This document shows, piece by piece, positions 31,956 through 44,173 of a DNA stretch of 64,000 nucleotides. This stretch comes from Zygnema cylindricum (lineage: Eukaryota > Streptophyta > Zygnematophyceae > Zygnematales > Zygnemataceae), in NCBI GenBank assembly GCA_037447655.1, contig JBBHKE010003127.1:18501-82500 (forward strand). Reading direction: 5' to 3'. Within the stretch, counting starts at the first letter, position 1. Every line of letters starts with the position of its first letter. The position numbers and the translations under genes were made by a program. The notes below the pieces were generated by a model that ran no database searches, was not told the DNA's origin, and saw only the letters and a list, made by a program, of their open reading frames with translations.

Positions 31956-32799
31956 ATTTCTCTAATAATTTTTGTGTTTAATGGACAGAATATGCTTACT
32001 GGACAGATATGGTTGAGTCGTACGTTGAAACTGCAAGTTTATAGCAAATTTTGGATGGATCACTTGATGAAGCTCATCCAACTTTGGAGAAAAAAAAAAT
32101 CGCAAGCTCGAAATGCTCTCAAATTATGTCTTTCAAAGAACATGGTTATGTCACGAATCAAGAAAAAAAATGCGATTGACATCTGGAAATCACTCAATGT
32201 GTTTTATGAGAAGGCTAATGTTTAAGAGAAACTACTGTTGGTAGGAAAAATCTGGAACTACAAATACTCGGGGGGAACAATGGCCGAGTATACAGATAAC
32301 TTCAGAGCTCTTATTGATGCTCATGCTTAAGTTGGTGGCTCATCCCCTGAGTTCTAGCAGGCTGCTTTCATCATTAGAGGTTTTTCTAACAGTATGAAAG
32401 ATTGGCTCCTGAACTGAAAAAAGCATGATAAAGCTAGATAAACACTTAAGTAAGCTAATAATATTATCTTAGAGGAGGAGTCTACGTCAAAGATGCTTAA
32501 TGGAGAGAAATAAAAAGAGGCATTAAACACAGACTTTGAGAGGAAAAGACAATTTAATCAGGCAAGAGATTAGTTTAATCAGCAAGAAATCAGTTTAAGC
32601 CAAATCCATGTCAGTTTAAACAATAAATAAAAAGCAGAATAGACAGAAATTTACTACTTGTTTTTATTGTTCAGAGAGTGGTCATGGATATAAATATTGT
32701 CCTAAACTCAAAAAGGCAAATGAGACAAGGTTATATCGGCCAAGTTGGCAGCAAAGCCAATATAACCAGGGCTTTTCTGGCAATCAGTTACAAAACTCA
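31950..32799 (+). pseudogene. Copia D: gag and zinc knuckle
   Basis: The first ORF (31950-32225) opens at the ATG within the primer-binding site and shows a Gag N-terminus (FNGQNMLTGQIWLSRTLKL, KNAIDIWKSLNVFYEKANV). Later frames are broken by stops but retain CFYCSESGHGYKYC at about 32658-32700, a CX2CX4HX4C knuckle. The homology is to Copia Gag; the sequence is well diverged from the main family. Confidence 0.82.
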
Positions 32800-33042
32800 T
32801 TGTTTTCTTCATCTGACACTCAAAAAGATGAGTCTTTGACCTTTAATGAGCAGGATGGCTCGGAGTTATTTGCCATGGCGGCAGCAATAGAGGGCTCAAA
32901 AGACGCCGGATGGATCATGGACAAACGGACATCGTCACCACATGTGTTAGAACAAGGGACTTTTTACCAATCTGCGGAAAACACCTGCAAAGAATATTTA
33001 CTATGCTTGTGGCAAAAGTGTCCACACTTGTGCTCAGGGTGA
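32800..33042 (+). pseudogene. Copia D: protease remnant
   Basis: The frame gives AGWIMDKRTSSPHVLEQGTF at the position where Copia proteases have W-I-x-D-S-G-A-S-x-H. The Asp stays but the SGA part is lost, so no activity is expected. It is assigned by position and by flanking residues. Confidence 0.65.
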
Positions 33043-33049
33043 TGTTTTA

Positions 33050-34135
33050 TTGCTGATAGATGTAAGAGAAAATTCGTTAGAAAAAACAATTCATAATGTC
33101 TTATATGTTTTAGACTTCAAAAAAAAATTGTTTTCCACTTTTTTGGTTGAAAGCAAAGGATTTGAGGTCACCATTAAAGCGGGTAGGCAGGTTATAAGCA
33201 AGCTAGGAAAAATAGCAGTGACAGGAACTAGAGATGCAAACAAAATATATCGCATGAACATGGCAGATTTTAAGGAAAATGATCTTCTCTACTCTGGTGT
33301 AATATCTGGAAATGAATTATGGCATAAAAGGCTAAGACATGTTTATTATGACAATTTAACAAAAATGGTGAAAGTTAGGAAAGTAGAGGGTGTGTCTCTC
33401 ACAGATAAGCGAGTCAAAACTTGTGATGGCTGCTTTTTACGAAAGATACATAAACTTCCTTTTCCACAGGAATCGGATCATAGATCTACAAAAGTCTTGC
33501 AGCTAATTCACTCGGATGTTTTGTGACCTGCTCAGATGCCCTCTGCTGGGGGGGTTCGTTTTATGGTAACATTTACAGATGACTTCTCAATATTCACTAA
33601 AGTTTACTTCATAAAAGAAAAGAGTGAAGTGTTCGGACACTTCAAACACTACAAAGCTCGGGCGGAAAAACTACATGATGTTCCAATTTTGGAACTCAGA
33701 TCAGAGAATGGAGAAGAGTATATGTCAAAAGAATTCGAATTTTTTTTGCTAGATGAGGGTATAAGTCGCCAAATCACTGTTCATTACACTCCTCAGCAGA
33801 AAGGTGTTTCGGAAAAATTAAACATAACGATTACAGAATGTGCTAGATCTATGCTAGCAGATAAAAATATAGATTTGAAATTCTGGGCTGGTGCCCTTAA
33901 CTGTGAAGTTTATATCAAAAATAGAATTCGTTCTAAGTCTGTAAGTACTACACCCTTTGAACTTTGGACAGGTAGAAAGGGTGATGTTAGTTATTTCAGA
34001 GTTTTTCGAAGTAAATGCTTTGATTTGAACACCTCAACAAGCACTTGGAAAATGGAACCAAAGGGTTTACCGGGTATCCTTATGAGGTATGATGATACTT
34101 CAAAAGGCTACAAGGTATATGATTTTGATCAGTAA
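33050..34135 (+). pseudogene. Copia D: integrase
   Basis: 33050-33526 has the pre-integrase region (NELWHKRLRHVYYDNLTKM, CDGCFLRK) and the first catalytic Asp (IHSDVL) just before a stop. 33536-34135 (199 codons) has the core: FTDDFSIFTKVYFIKEKSE, then RSENGEEYMSKEF, where the second catalytic Asp is Glu, then KGVSEKLN with the Glu kept. It is inactive by these changes. Confidence 0.87.
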
Positions 34136-35390
34136 AGAGTAATTGTGTCTAGAAATATTATTATAAAGGATGAGGAAGTTTTAGCAAATCTATTTAGCAT
34201 GACAGAAAAACAGGTTGAGGAAAAGTCACATTAATATGTTATTTTTTTATACACAGAAAACAGTTTATTTTCCAGCTGTTCGACAACCTCTTGCGGATCC
34301 ACTGTATTCCAATCCTCAGGTTCCTCTTCAGACTCAGATAGAGCAAGCTGAACTGGTCGAACAGCAACAGCAACAAGTCACAAGACAAACAAGGAACGCC
34401 AAAGATCCATCGGTCTCCGCCTCAAAATTTCGGGGGGAAAGAGATCTAGCAGCCGTCTACAATCTGGATCACACTTTGCCAACTCTGCTAACTTGAGAGA
34501 ACCTCAGAATATTCGGAAAGCCTTGTCTTTACCCGAAAAAAACCACAAGATTGAGGCGGCAAACGATAAAATAAGTCTATAAAGGAAGCTTAAACGTGGG
34601 AGTTGGTTGATCTTCTTCCGGACTGGAAAGCCTTTAGCACCAAATGGGTATTTAAACTAAAACTAAATCTCGATGGCACCATTGAAAGATACAAAGCGAG
34701 ACTTATGGCGAAAGGCTACAATCAAAAAGAAGGAATTGACTTTGAGGAGACTTCCACCCCGGTGGTAAGGTTTCCAATTGTCAAAATTCTATTAAGTCTA
34801 GTTGCAATTGAAAACATGGAAGTGCATCAAATGGATGTTAAAACAACTTTTCTTCATGGAGAGCTTGAAGAAACTATTTATATACAGCAACGAGAAATGT
34901 ACGTAGAGAAAGGAAAAGAAAAACTAGTTTGTAAACTAATGAAATCTTTATATGGGCTGAAACAGGCCCTTAGATAGTGGAACTTGAAGTTAGATGAATT
35001 CCTCACTAAGATCATTCTGTGTATGTTTTGAAAGGGGAGGATGGTGTACTTTATATTGTTGTTTATGTAGATGATGTGTTGCTTATCAGCAAATCTATGG
35101 ATGATATAAATCGCATCAAGAGAGCCTTAAGGCCCAGATTTGAGATGAAAGACCTCGGTGAGGCCAAATACATTTTAGGGATACAAGTGGAGAGAGAAAG
35201 AAATAAAAGACAGATCATGTTAACTCAAAAGGAAACTATTGGTTCCATGTTTGAAAATTTTGATATGAACGAGGCGAAACGATGTGTCACTCCTATAGAG
35301 TATAGACAGAATTCAGAACGAGTTGATTCTAATTTTGGTATTCTAGTTGATGAGAGCTTAGAGTTAGGGGAGGAGGATTTCATGGCCTAA
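34136..35390 (+). pseudogene. Copia D: linker and reverse transcriptase
   Basis: The linker is at 34215-34496. RT N-terminal motifs are at 34603-34977: [49 protein letters not shown]. The palm and thumb at 35019-35390 carry an intact YVDDVLLISKSMDDINRIK and KDLGEAKYILGIQVERE. A stop at 34975 (QALR then stop) and a frameshift near 35010 separate the halves. Confidence 0.88.
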
Positions 35391-36050
35391 AAACTATACA
35401 GACAGGTAGTTGGTTGTCTCATCTACTTTATGAACTGCACGAGGCTCGATGTAGCAGCTACTGTGGGAGCATTAAGTAGAAGTCTGCAAAATCCAAAAAG
35501 GTCAGACTAGAAAGCTGCAAATAGTGTTTTGAGGTATCTAGTAGGGACCCGAAATCTAAAACTTGTCCTCGGAGAAGGGGATATCAAGCTTCAAACCTGG
35601 AGCGATGCGAGTTATGGCGATATGCCCAGCAGGAAATCAACCACTGGTTTTGTCTTGCAGATTGGAAAAGGAACCTGCTGCTCGAGCAGCAAACTTATGA
35701 AGGTCACCGCCCAATCAACTATAAAGTCAGAATATATGGCAGCAAGCTCTACCCTCAAGAAACTCCTATGGGTAAAGGCACTTCTGTAGGGCTTGGGACA
35801 CATGCAAACTGGTCCTTAAGTCATCTGGTGTGACAACCAGGCAGCTATTGCCATTGCCTCCAATCCCAGACACCACTACAAGAGTAAGCACATGGATGTC
35901 AAACTGCATTTTGTCCGAGAAAGAGCGCTTGCCAAAGTCATAAAATTGTGATACTTACCTAAAGAAAATTTTGTTCCAGATATTCAAACAAAAGCTCTAC
36001 CTACACCAAAATTACAGTTTTGCAAAAAGGCTATTGGGCTAAGTGAATAA
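35391..36050 (+). pseudogene. Copia D: RNase H
   Basis: 35529-35789 gives MRYLVGTRNLKLVLGEG, QTWSDASYGDMPSRKS with the catalytic Asp, and QSTIKSEYMAASS. A stop at 35787 follows WVKALL. The C-terminal CDNQAAIAIASNPRHHYKS is still readable near 35830-35890. Confidence 0.87.
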
Positions 36051-36057
36051 CTAAGTC

Positions 36058-36073
36058 TAAAGCTTTAGCGGAG
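36058..36073 (+). other. Polypurine tract region of Copia D
   Basis: TAAAGCTTTAGCGGAG precedes the 3' LTR TG. It is a weaker purine tract than in the main family. Confidence 0.6.
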
Positions 36074-37036
36074 TGTTGTTTTCAAAGCTTTGTCCTCAGT
36101 AGATAGAGTTGTGAGGGGAGACTTAACACTTAGAACATTTTTGGATAAGTTTGATTTAATACTTACTTTAAATAGTGTGACACTGAAGTATTACTCTACA
36201 GTATTTTGAACGGTCATATAAGACACATGTTGGCACTTTAGAAAACTCAAAAAGTGCGGAATGGACGAAGACACATGTCGCCTATCGAACGGATGACTTC
36301 GGTAGATCGGGCCAACGAAAAATAAACCACACATCCGAGAACACAGTTGTGAAAGACAAATACCTGACGTCGGTTTTTATTAGGTTAACGCTTGAGATGC
36401 GAGTGCGGACCACAGGTTACGAGATGCCCCGTAAGCACCCTAGATATCCGTACGAAATCACCACAGCAGATTGGACATACTAGACGGATGCTGACTAAGC
36501 AAGCAACATTTTGAGTACAAAGTCAGATTGTAAATACCTGAAAAAATAGTTTTTGTTGGGTAGTGCTTTATCAAATAGTGTTTCACTATGTAGTTTTTAC
36601 GGTAGTTGCAATTAAGTTTTTGAAAGTACATTACAGTACCTTGTCGTACTACAGTACAGTTTTACGATTTAGGGTATTTTCACCTAATTGGCTAATGAGC
36701 AGAAAGAGCTCACTCAGATTATAAAGTTTAGGACTTATAACTATTTTGGTATGAAGTTTTGGGAATATGGGAAATTAATAGGCAGTTTTTGGGTAACTTG
36801 CAAATCTTATATCTTATGGTTTAGTGGGTCACTTATGTTGTAATTTTGGGAATAAACAGTATGTGAGCTAATCACCTTGTGTGCCAATTCTTGGGGTAGT
36901 TGGATTTGTGAGTCACGATTTACAGTTTGTCAAAAGGTGTTGTTTGTGTGGGATTATTGTAAAGCTTCTACTTAAGTATGTCTACTTCTACTACTACTAC
37001 TACATCTCCACCTGCACCAGTTGTCAGAGAACAACA
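36074..37036 (+). mobile_element. 3' LTR of Copia D
   Basis: A 963-bp LTR matching the 5' copy, ending GAGAACAACA before the ATAAC duplication. Confidence 0.92.
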
Positions 37037-40000
37037 ATAACGAACAATATTTATTGTTAATGCACACAAAGAGAGTGAAAAAGAACTCTTAACCATGTTT
37101 CTATTACAAATTTGTGTTTGTGCTAACAAAGATATTTGCAATAAACAAAATGTATGGTTCGCCGTCACAAAAAGAGGTAAAAAAAACTATAAACCATGTT
37201 TCTAACAAAACTTTGTGTATGTGTTAACAACAATATTGGTAACAAACACTTTATATTGTTAGCGCCCACAAAAGTAGTTCAAAATAAACCCTGAAGCATG
37301 TATATAACTCAAATTTGTGTTTGGGCTAACAATTTTTTCTTGTAACAAACAACGTTTATTATTATGCTCACAAAATATGCCAAAAAACCCTAAACTATGT
37401 TTGCAACACAAAATTGTGTTTGCGTTAACAAAAAAAATATTAACGAACAAATTTTATTATTAACGCACACAAAGAGAGCTAAAAAAAACCCTAAAGCATG
37501 TTTCTATCACAAATTTGAGTTTGAGCTAAAAAATATATTTGTAACAAACAACGTTTATTGTTCGCGCTCACAAAAAGAGGTAAAAAAAATTCTAACCATG
37601 TTTGTAACACAACTTTGTGTTTGAGCTACAAGTAATATTGGTAACAAAGTCTTTATATTGTTAGCGCCCACAAAAATTGTTCAAATAAACTCTTAACCAT
37701 GTATATAACTCAAATATGTGATCACGCTAAAAATATTATCTTATAATGAACACCGTTTATTGTTCGCGTTCATAAAAATAGGTAAAATAAACTCCGAACC
37801 ATATTTGTAACACAAGTTTGTGTTTCCCCTTACAACAATATTGGAAGCAAACACTTCATATTCTTAGCACCCACAACAATAGTTCAAAATAAACACAAGC
37901 ATGTTTATAACTCAAATTTATATATGCGCTAACAATAATTTCTTGTAATGAACAACCTCTATTATTACGCTCATAAAACCGCGTAAAAAAAAACCCTTAA
38001 CTATTTTTGCAACACAAATTTGTGTTTGCCCTAACAACAATATTGATAACGAACAAAGTTTATTGTTAACACACACAAAGAGAGTGAAAAAGAACTCAAA
38101 ACCATGTTTTTGTTACAAATTTGACTGTGCGCTAACAAAGATATTTGTAACAAACACGTTTGTTGATTGCGCTCACAAAAAAAGGTAAAATAAACTCCGA
38201 ACCATGTTTGTATCACAACATTGTGTTTGCAATACCAACAATATTGGTAACAAACATTTTATATTGTTAGCCCCCACAAACTTAGTTCAAAATAAACTCT
38301 CAACCATGTTTATAACTCAAATTCGTGTTTGGGCTACATATAATTTCTTGTAACGACAACGTTTATTATTACGCTCACAAAAAATGGTAAAAAAAAACCC
38401 TAAACTATGTTTGCAACAAAAATTTGAGTTGCGTTAACAACAAAAATATTCACGAACAAAGATAATTATTAACTCACACAAAGAAAGTTAAAAAAAATCC
38501 TAAACCACATTTCAATCACAAATTTGAGTTTGGGCTAACAAAGATATTTCTAACAAACAAAATATATTTTTCGCGTTCATAAAAAGAGGTAAAATAAACT
38601 TGGAACCATATTTGTAACACAACTTTGTGTTTGTGCTAACAAGAATATTGGTAACAAACAATTTATATTGTTAGCGCTCACAAAAATAGTTCAAATAAAC
38701 TCTTAACCAAGTTTGTAACTCATATTTGTGTTTGCGCTAAATAAATTTTTTGTAACGAACAACGTTTATTATTACGCTCACAAAAATAGAAAAAAAAATC
38801 CCTCAATTATGTTTGCAACACAAATTTGTGTTTCCGTTACCAACAAAAATATTCACGAACAAAGTTTATTGTTAACACACACAAATAGCGTCAAAAAAAA
38901 CCTTAAACCATGTTAATATCATAAATTTGAGTTTTTGCTAACAAAAATATGTGTAACAAACAACGTTTATTATCCGCACTCACAAAAAGATATAGAATAA
39001 ACTTTGAACCATGTTTGTAACACAACTTTGTGTTTGCGCTACAACAATATTGGTAACAAACACTTTATATTGTTACAAACACTTTATATTGTTAGTGTTC
39101 ACAAAAATAGTCAAATAAACTCTCAACCATGTTTATAACTAAAATTTGTGTTTACGGTAACAACAATTTCTTGTAATGAACAACGTTTATTATTACGCAC
39201 ACAAAATCATAAAAAAAAAACGCATAACTATGTTTGCAACACAAATTTTGTGTCAACCACAAAAATTTCAACTAACAAAATTTATTGTTAACGCACACAA
39301 AGAGAGTCAAATAAAATCGTAAACCATGCTTCAATCACAAATTTCAGTTTGCGCTAGCAAGATACTTGTATCAAACAACGTTTATTATCCTCGCTCACAA
39401 AAAGACGTATAATAAACTGCGAACCATGTTTCTAACACAGCTTTGTGTTTGCGCTAACAACAATATTCGTAACATACACTTTATATTGTTATTGCTCACA
39501 AAAATAGTACAAACAAATTCTTAACCATGTTTACAACTCAAATTTGTGTATAAGCTAACAATAAATACTTGTAACAAACAACGTTTATTATTACACTCAC
39601 AAAAACAATAAATATAAATCATACACTATGTTTGCAACACAAATTTGTGTTTGCGTTAACAACAAAAATATTAAAAACAAAGTTTTTGTTAACGCGCACA
39701 AAGAAAGTTAAAATAAACACTAAACCATATTTATAACTCAAATTTGAGTTTGCGCTAACAATAATTTATTGTAACGAACAACAAATAATATTACGCTCAC
39801 AAAAAAAATAAAAAATAACCCTAAACTATGTTTGCAACACAAATTTGTGTTTGCGTTAACAACAAAAATATTAACAAACAAAGTTTATTGTTAACGCACA
39901 CAAAGAGAGTTACAAAAATCAATAGACCATGTTTCTATCACAAATTTGAGATAATGCTTACAAATGTATTTGTAACAAACAACGTTAATTGTTCGAGCTC

Positions 40001-40803
40001 ACAAAAAAACGTAAAATAAACTTCTAACCATGTTTGTAACACAACTTTGTGTTTGCGCTAATAACAATATTTGTAACAAATTTTTTATATTGTTAGTGCT
40101 CACAAAAATAGTTCAAATATAATCTCAACCATGTTTGTAAGACAAATTTGTGTTTGCGCTAACAATAATTTCATGTAACGAACAACGTTTGTTATTACGC
40201 AGACAAAACAGTAAAAAAAAACCCTCAATTATGTTTGCAACACAAAAATGTGTTTGCGTTAATAACAAAAATATTAACGAACAAAGTTTATCGTTAACAC
40301 ACACAAGGAAAGGGTAAAATAAACACTTAACAATGTTACTTTCACAAATTTGAGTTTGCACTAACAAAGATATTTGTAACAAACAACGTTTAAACTCTGA
40401 ACCATGATTATAACACAACTTCGTGTTTCCGCTAACACCAATATTGGTAACAAACACTTCATATTGTTAGCGCTTACAAAAATAGTTCAAAATAAACCCT
40501 CAACCATGTTTATAACTAAAATTTGTTTTTGTGCTTGTAACGAACAACGTTTGTTATTACGCTACCAAAAACAATAAAAAACAAACCCTCAACTATGTTT
40601 GCATCACAAATTTGTGTTTACGTTAAAACTAAAAATATTAAAAAACAAAGTTTATAGTTAACGCACACAACAAGAGTTAAAAAAAACATTAAACCATGTT
40701 TCTATCACAAATTTGAGTTTGCGCTAACAAAAATATTTGTAACAAACTACGTTTATTGTTTCGCTCACAAAAAGAGGGAAAATAAACTCCGTACCATGTT
40801 TGT
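37037..40803 (+). repeat. AT-rich satellite: ~100-bp monomers in a ~400-bp higher-order unit
   Basis: A tandem array in which CCATGTTT recurs about every 100 bp. Four monomer types alternate in order, told apart by what follows: CTATCACAAATTTGAG, GTAACACAACTTTGTG, TATAACTCAAATTTGTG and GCAACACAAATTTGTG. The type order repeats about every 400 bp (for example near 38906, 39006, 39125, 39224 and 39322). Each monomer has a dyad such as ACACAAATTTGTGT. The array is degenerate and non-coding; the short ORFs across it are repeat artefacts. Confidence 0.88.
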
Positions 40804-41530
40804 TATTAAAATAATTAGCGCATTTAATTGCCTTTACCCATAAACATTTTCTTATTTTCTTATATGTCAGCATGCTTCGGGCCCTATCACTTAATGTCCG
40901 ATTTAATCTCAGAGCTACACCATTTTGTTCCCCTTTCATTGAGACAATATTTTGGTGTTGAACTCCCTCCTCTTTTAGAAAATTCACAAACTAATTAGAA
41001 GTGTATTCCCCCGCATTATTACTCCTCACTCTCTTTATAGGAGTCTCATAAAGCTTCTCATTCCATGTGTTATACTATTTAAAATAAGGTGGTGCTTCAA
41101 ATTTTGCTTTCACGAAATAGATTGTGGAATACCTAGACCAGTCAACTGTAATTGTAAGCATAAATCTCTTTCCTCCAACTGATGGCACTTTGGCCGGTCC
41201 CCATATGTCAGTATTAACTAGATCTAGGACTTTTCTCCTTAATAAGTATCAGTTTTTGGGAAAGGCAATCTGTGGGTCTTACCTTGAGCAAATCCATTAC
41301 AGTCATCCAAAGTCTCATTATCCCAAACTGAATTCCCTCAACTACTCCCATCTTTTATATTTGTTTTAGCCTATTTAGATGTATATGTCCTAATCGTTTA
41401 TGCCAAATCATCAAGTCATTTTCACCGGCATAGTAAACCCCGTTCTTTCCATTACTCAAATTCAGCCTAAACATTCCTTGGCTACCCTTTTGAGCTGTGA
41501 AATATACTCTATCTTTATAGCTAGCTATAA
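40804..41530 (-). pseudogene. Copia E: integrase remnant
   Basis: It starts abruptly at the satellite junction. On the minus strand are EEGVQHQNIVSMKGEQNGVA (the catalytic Glu region), ARSMLTYKKIRKCLWVKAIK, and upstream pieces of the integrase core and pre-integrase zinc region in broken frames up to 41530. The RT/RNase H half of the element is absent. Confidence 0.8.
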
Positions 41531-42037
41531 AGACTCATTTGTTGGTACTAGTCTCAAAACCTTTATCATCTAAAATTGACGTAGAGATAAGGTTTTTATT
41601 CAGCTGTGGAATGAAAAGAACATCTGAGAAAGTGACTATTGATGTCTTACCTTTCTCTAAGACTTTCATATCCACAAATCCCACGAAGCTAGTGGTTACT
41701 ACTCTCGTATCTCTATACTCTATCTCAACAGTAAGGATCTTTTTTCATTTAGGTAAATATTTGTTTCTCTCTACACATAAGCATAGAGGCACCAAAGTCA
41801 ATATTCAACCTCTTTTGGGAGCTTCTTTCACTCTCCCAAAGGCACACTTCTGCATCCTTGGAATCTCCATCTCGGCTTTCATCTCCAACTTTAGTAAAGT
41901 TCTCCATCATCTTGATCAGATTCCTCTCTCGTGACTTCTGTTATCACAAGTGCCTTTTTCTTTCTTCCGGCTGATCCGCCGATCTTCCGTTCCTTAATTC
42001 TTACCTCCGTCAATCTAGTACACTCTGCCATGTTATG
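41531..42037 (-). pseudogene. Copia E: protease region
   Basis: The minus strand in broken frames shows FGASMLMC where DSGASMHMC is expected, and further on LNKNLIST-type sequence. An in-frame TGA after the TSTNK motif (near 41535) lies at the same codon as the TGA of Copia F near 46263. Confidence 0.7.
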
Positions 42038-42977
42038 TCAGAGCTTCTTACAAAAGTGACAAAGCCCTTTTGGAGGCCAAGATCTAGATCCATCAGATTG
42101 GTTTCCTTTGCTTCCTCCACCAAAGTTTCCATAAGGTTTTTTGAAATACTTATTCCGCCAGTGAGGTCCTACATCTAATGCTTGAAAATTTTTGCCTCCT
42201 CTCCGAATCTTTTTTTCCCAAACCAAATTCATCTTAACAACGGAATTCCAAATCAATCTATTGTTAAGAAAATCCTGAACCTTGTTAACGATATTCTCAT
42301 AATCATCCGATAGTCTCATGAGCAAAATATTCACCTTTTCTTTTTCGGTCTCTTGTTTTCTAGCACTTTCCAACTCTATAAACAATCTTGACAAATCATT
42401 ACAAAAGTAAAACATCTTTCCTCCTTTGCAAACATATGGTTGCAGCTTCTGGTCAGCCAAGTGTTGTTGCTGAGTCGTTCCACTTCGAAAATATTTACAA
42501 AAAACTGTCACAAATCGGTCGTCTTCTCCACATTTAGGTGGGGGGTACCGATGCCTTCAGTAAGACACTCGAGAATAAAATAAGTTGCCACTGTGTTGAT
42601 AAAATCCTAAATTTCAATATCATTGGCCTTTGTTTTTGGAACAACCCCTACTGGTAGGGATCCAATAGCTATCGGTGTAATCGGTGTGAGTTTTTCTTTT
42701 CTTTTCTCTTTCACTTTGTCCAACACGATACTCTCTTCATCATCATCTACCTCTTGTGCCTACATTGATCCTCTAGAGAATTTGACTACTCCTAAACTTG
42801 GTAGAACTTCCAGATTTGCAAATGGCCGCCTCACACAACCACAAACAATGCCCCATAGACTTTTTTCAAAAATAGCACCTCTCATCAAAGTTTTCCAGTA
42901 TATGAACCCCGTTCAATTGAAAATGGGCACAGTAGAGGGTGGGCCCATAATTTTTAGCTCTGTGACCTCCATTGGCC
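42038..42977 (-). pseudogene. Copia E: gag
   Basis: The ATG in the LTR (complement near 42975) opens a frame that crosses the primer-binding site (IMGPPSTVPIFN) and meets a TGA soon after. The Gag body is readable at 42511-42038: YVCKGGKMFYFCNDLSRLFI, VKMNLVWEKKIRRGGKNF, and a truncated knuckle CHFCKKL followed by a stop. It is very similar in layout to Copias B and F. Confidence 0.8.
42938..42950 (-). other. Primer-binding site of Copia E
   Basis: The complement TTATGGGCCCACC is a shortened match to the initiator tRNA-Met anticodon arm, in frame in gag as in the other copies. Confidence 0.75.
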
Positions 42978-43602
42978 CACAGAGTATCCAGCTTACAAGA
43001 AGCCTTTAGGATTAAATTTGCGCTTTTGACTTTCAAACCAAATAAAAGCCAACCGGTCAAACAATAGTTCTAACAGCTTTTTCCCTATGAGGGCCCGACT
43101 TCTTTGAGTTAGACACAAAAAAAATCTCTAAATTTGCTCCACTGAGTAATAAGTTATGGGTTGCAAAGATGACTATTTGTCCAAAAGGTCACCTGGAGAG
43201 AAGCGCCTCAAAAACAACTATGCCCCTAAACCTTCTACTCTTACCTACCTTCTATTAAACCCTAGACCAATCAGAGGAGTGTACTGTACTTGAAGGTACA
43301 ATATCCAATCTACTTGTACGGCCATTGTACAACATGGCGTTCTAGGTCAAGCTCGTCAGCTCGAGAGCCATAGTTGCTGTTCCTGTCTTCTCTGGTGTTC
43401 AGTGGTATGGCGCCACGTGGCATTGCGTGAATCTGTCTCCGAAATCCGCCAAAAGGTCATTCTGGGTTGGCGGCTGTAGTAGTGATCGTTCGATCTAGGT
43501 ATTTTATACGGTCGGGATGGTGTCCGTGTGTTTTGTTGATTACATGTGCCATTTCGTCAGTTTTGTTTAGTTAAATTTAGTTAAATGAATTTGCTGCCCT
43601 GT
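42955..43602 (-). mobile_element. 5' LTR of Copia E (truncated)
   Basis: The last ~650 bp of a minus-strand LTR. It has a GTAC block at 43280-43335 and remnants of the leader hairpins (near 43140-43200). The LTR start is lost at the junction with Copia F's RNase H (about 43603). Confidence 0.75.
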
Positions 43603-44141
43603 TACAAAGACTTGACCCACATTAATTCTTCTACAGCAGAGCAATAAGCCATGTACTCAGCCTCCATGGTGGACTAAGCAATGACCTTTTGCTGCTTGCT
43701 GCTCCAGCAGCAAGCCCCATCACTCACACACAATACATATCCAGATGTGCATCTCCTCATAGGAGCATCCCCATAGCTGGCATCACTCCAAGTGGTGATG
43801 TCAGTATTTTTCCCACCCAAATGCAACCATAAATCCCTAGTTCCTATGAGATATCTAAAGACTCTCTTAGCTGCCTACCAATCTTTCTTAGTGGGAGCAT
43901 TCAGACTCCTACTTAGTACTCCTACAGCTGCGGCTATGTCCGGACGGGTACAATTCATAAAATATATTAGGCTGCCCACTACTTGTCTATAAGGGATGGT
44001 CTGCATAAATTTTTTCTCTTCCGGGCTTACCTCATCATCTAAGATTATAACTCCCTCTTCCTCACTCCCCTCACTTCCCTTCTTTAAATCCATAGGAGCG
44101 ATACAACTATTAGCCTTGTCCATTTGGAATTTTTCTAACAT
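43603..44141 (-). pseudogene. Copia F: RNase H (3'-truncated)
   Basis: 44141-43875 reads MLEKFQMDKANSCIAPMDLK and PYRQVVGSLIYFMNCTRPDI, then a stop after NAPTKKDW. The RNase H core continues to 43603 (TTWSDASYGDAPMRRCTSG, STMEAEYMAYCSAVEELMWV). The DNQAAIAI part is missing. A frameshift separates this from the RT ORF at 44174. Confidence 0.87.
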
Positions 44142-44173
44142 GTTTCCAATGGCCTCTTTTTGAGTTAATCTGA

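Larger units (their letters stand above)
30986..37036 (+). mobile_element. Copia D, complete element with ATAAC duplications
   Basis: A 6,051-bp second-family Ty1/Copia. The 5' LTR is 30986-31945 (960 bp) and the 3' LTR 36074-37036 (963 bp), both TGTTGTTTTC...AACAACA. ATAAC flanks both ends (30981-30985 and 37037-37041). The primer-binding site, gag, zinc knuckle, degenerate protease, integrase, RT, RNase H and polypurine tract are all in order. It lies inside satellite DNA and the empty site can be read straight across. Internal stops make it inactive. Confidence 0.93.
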
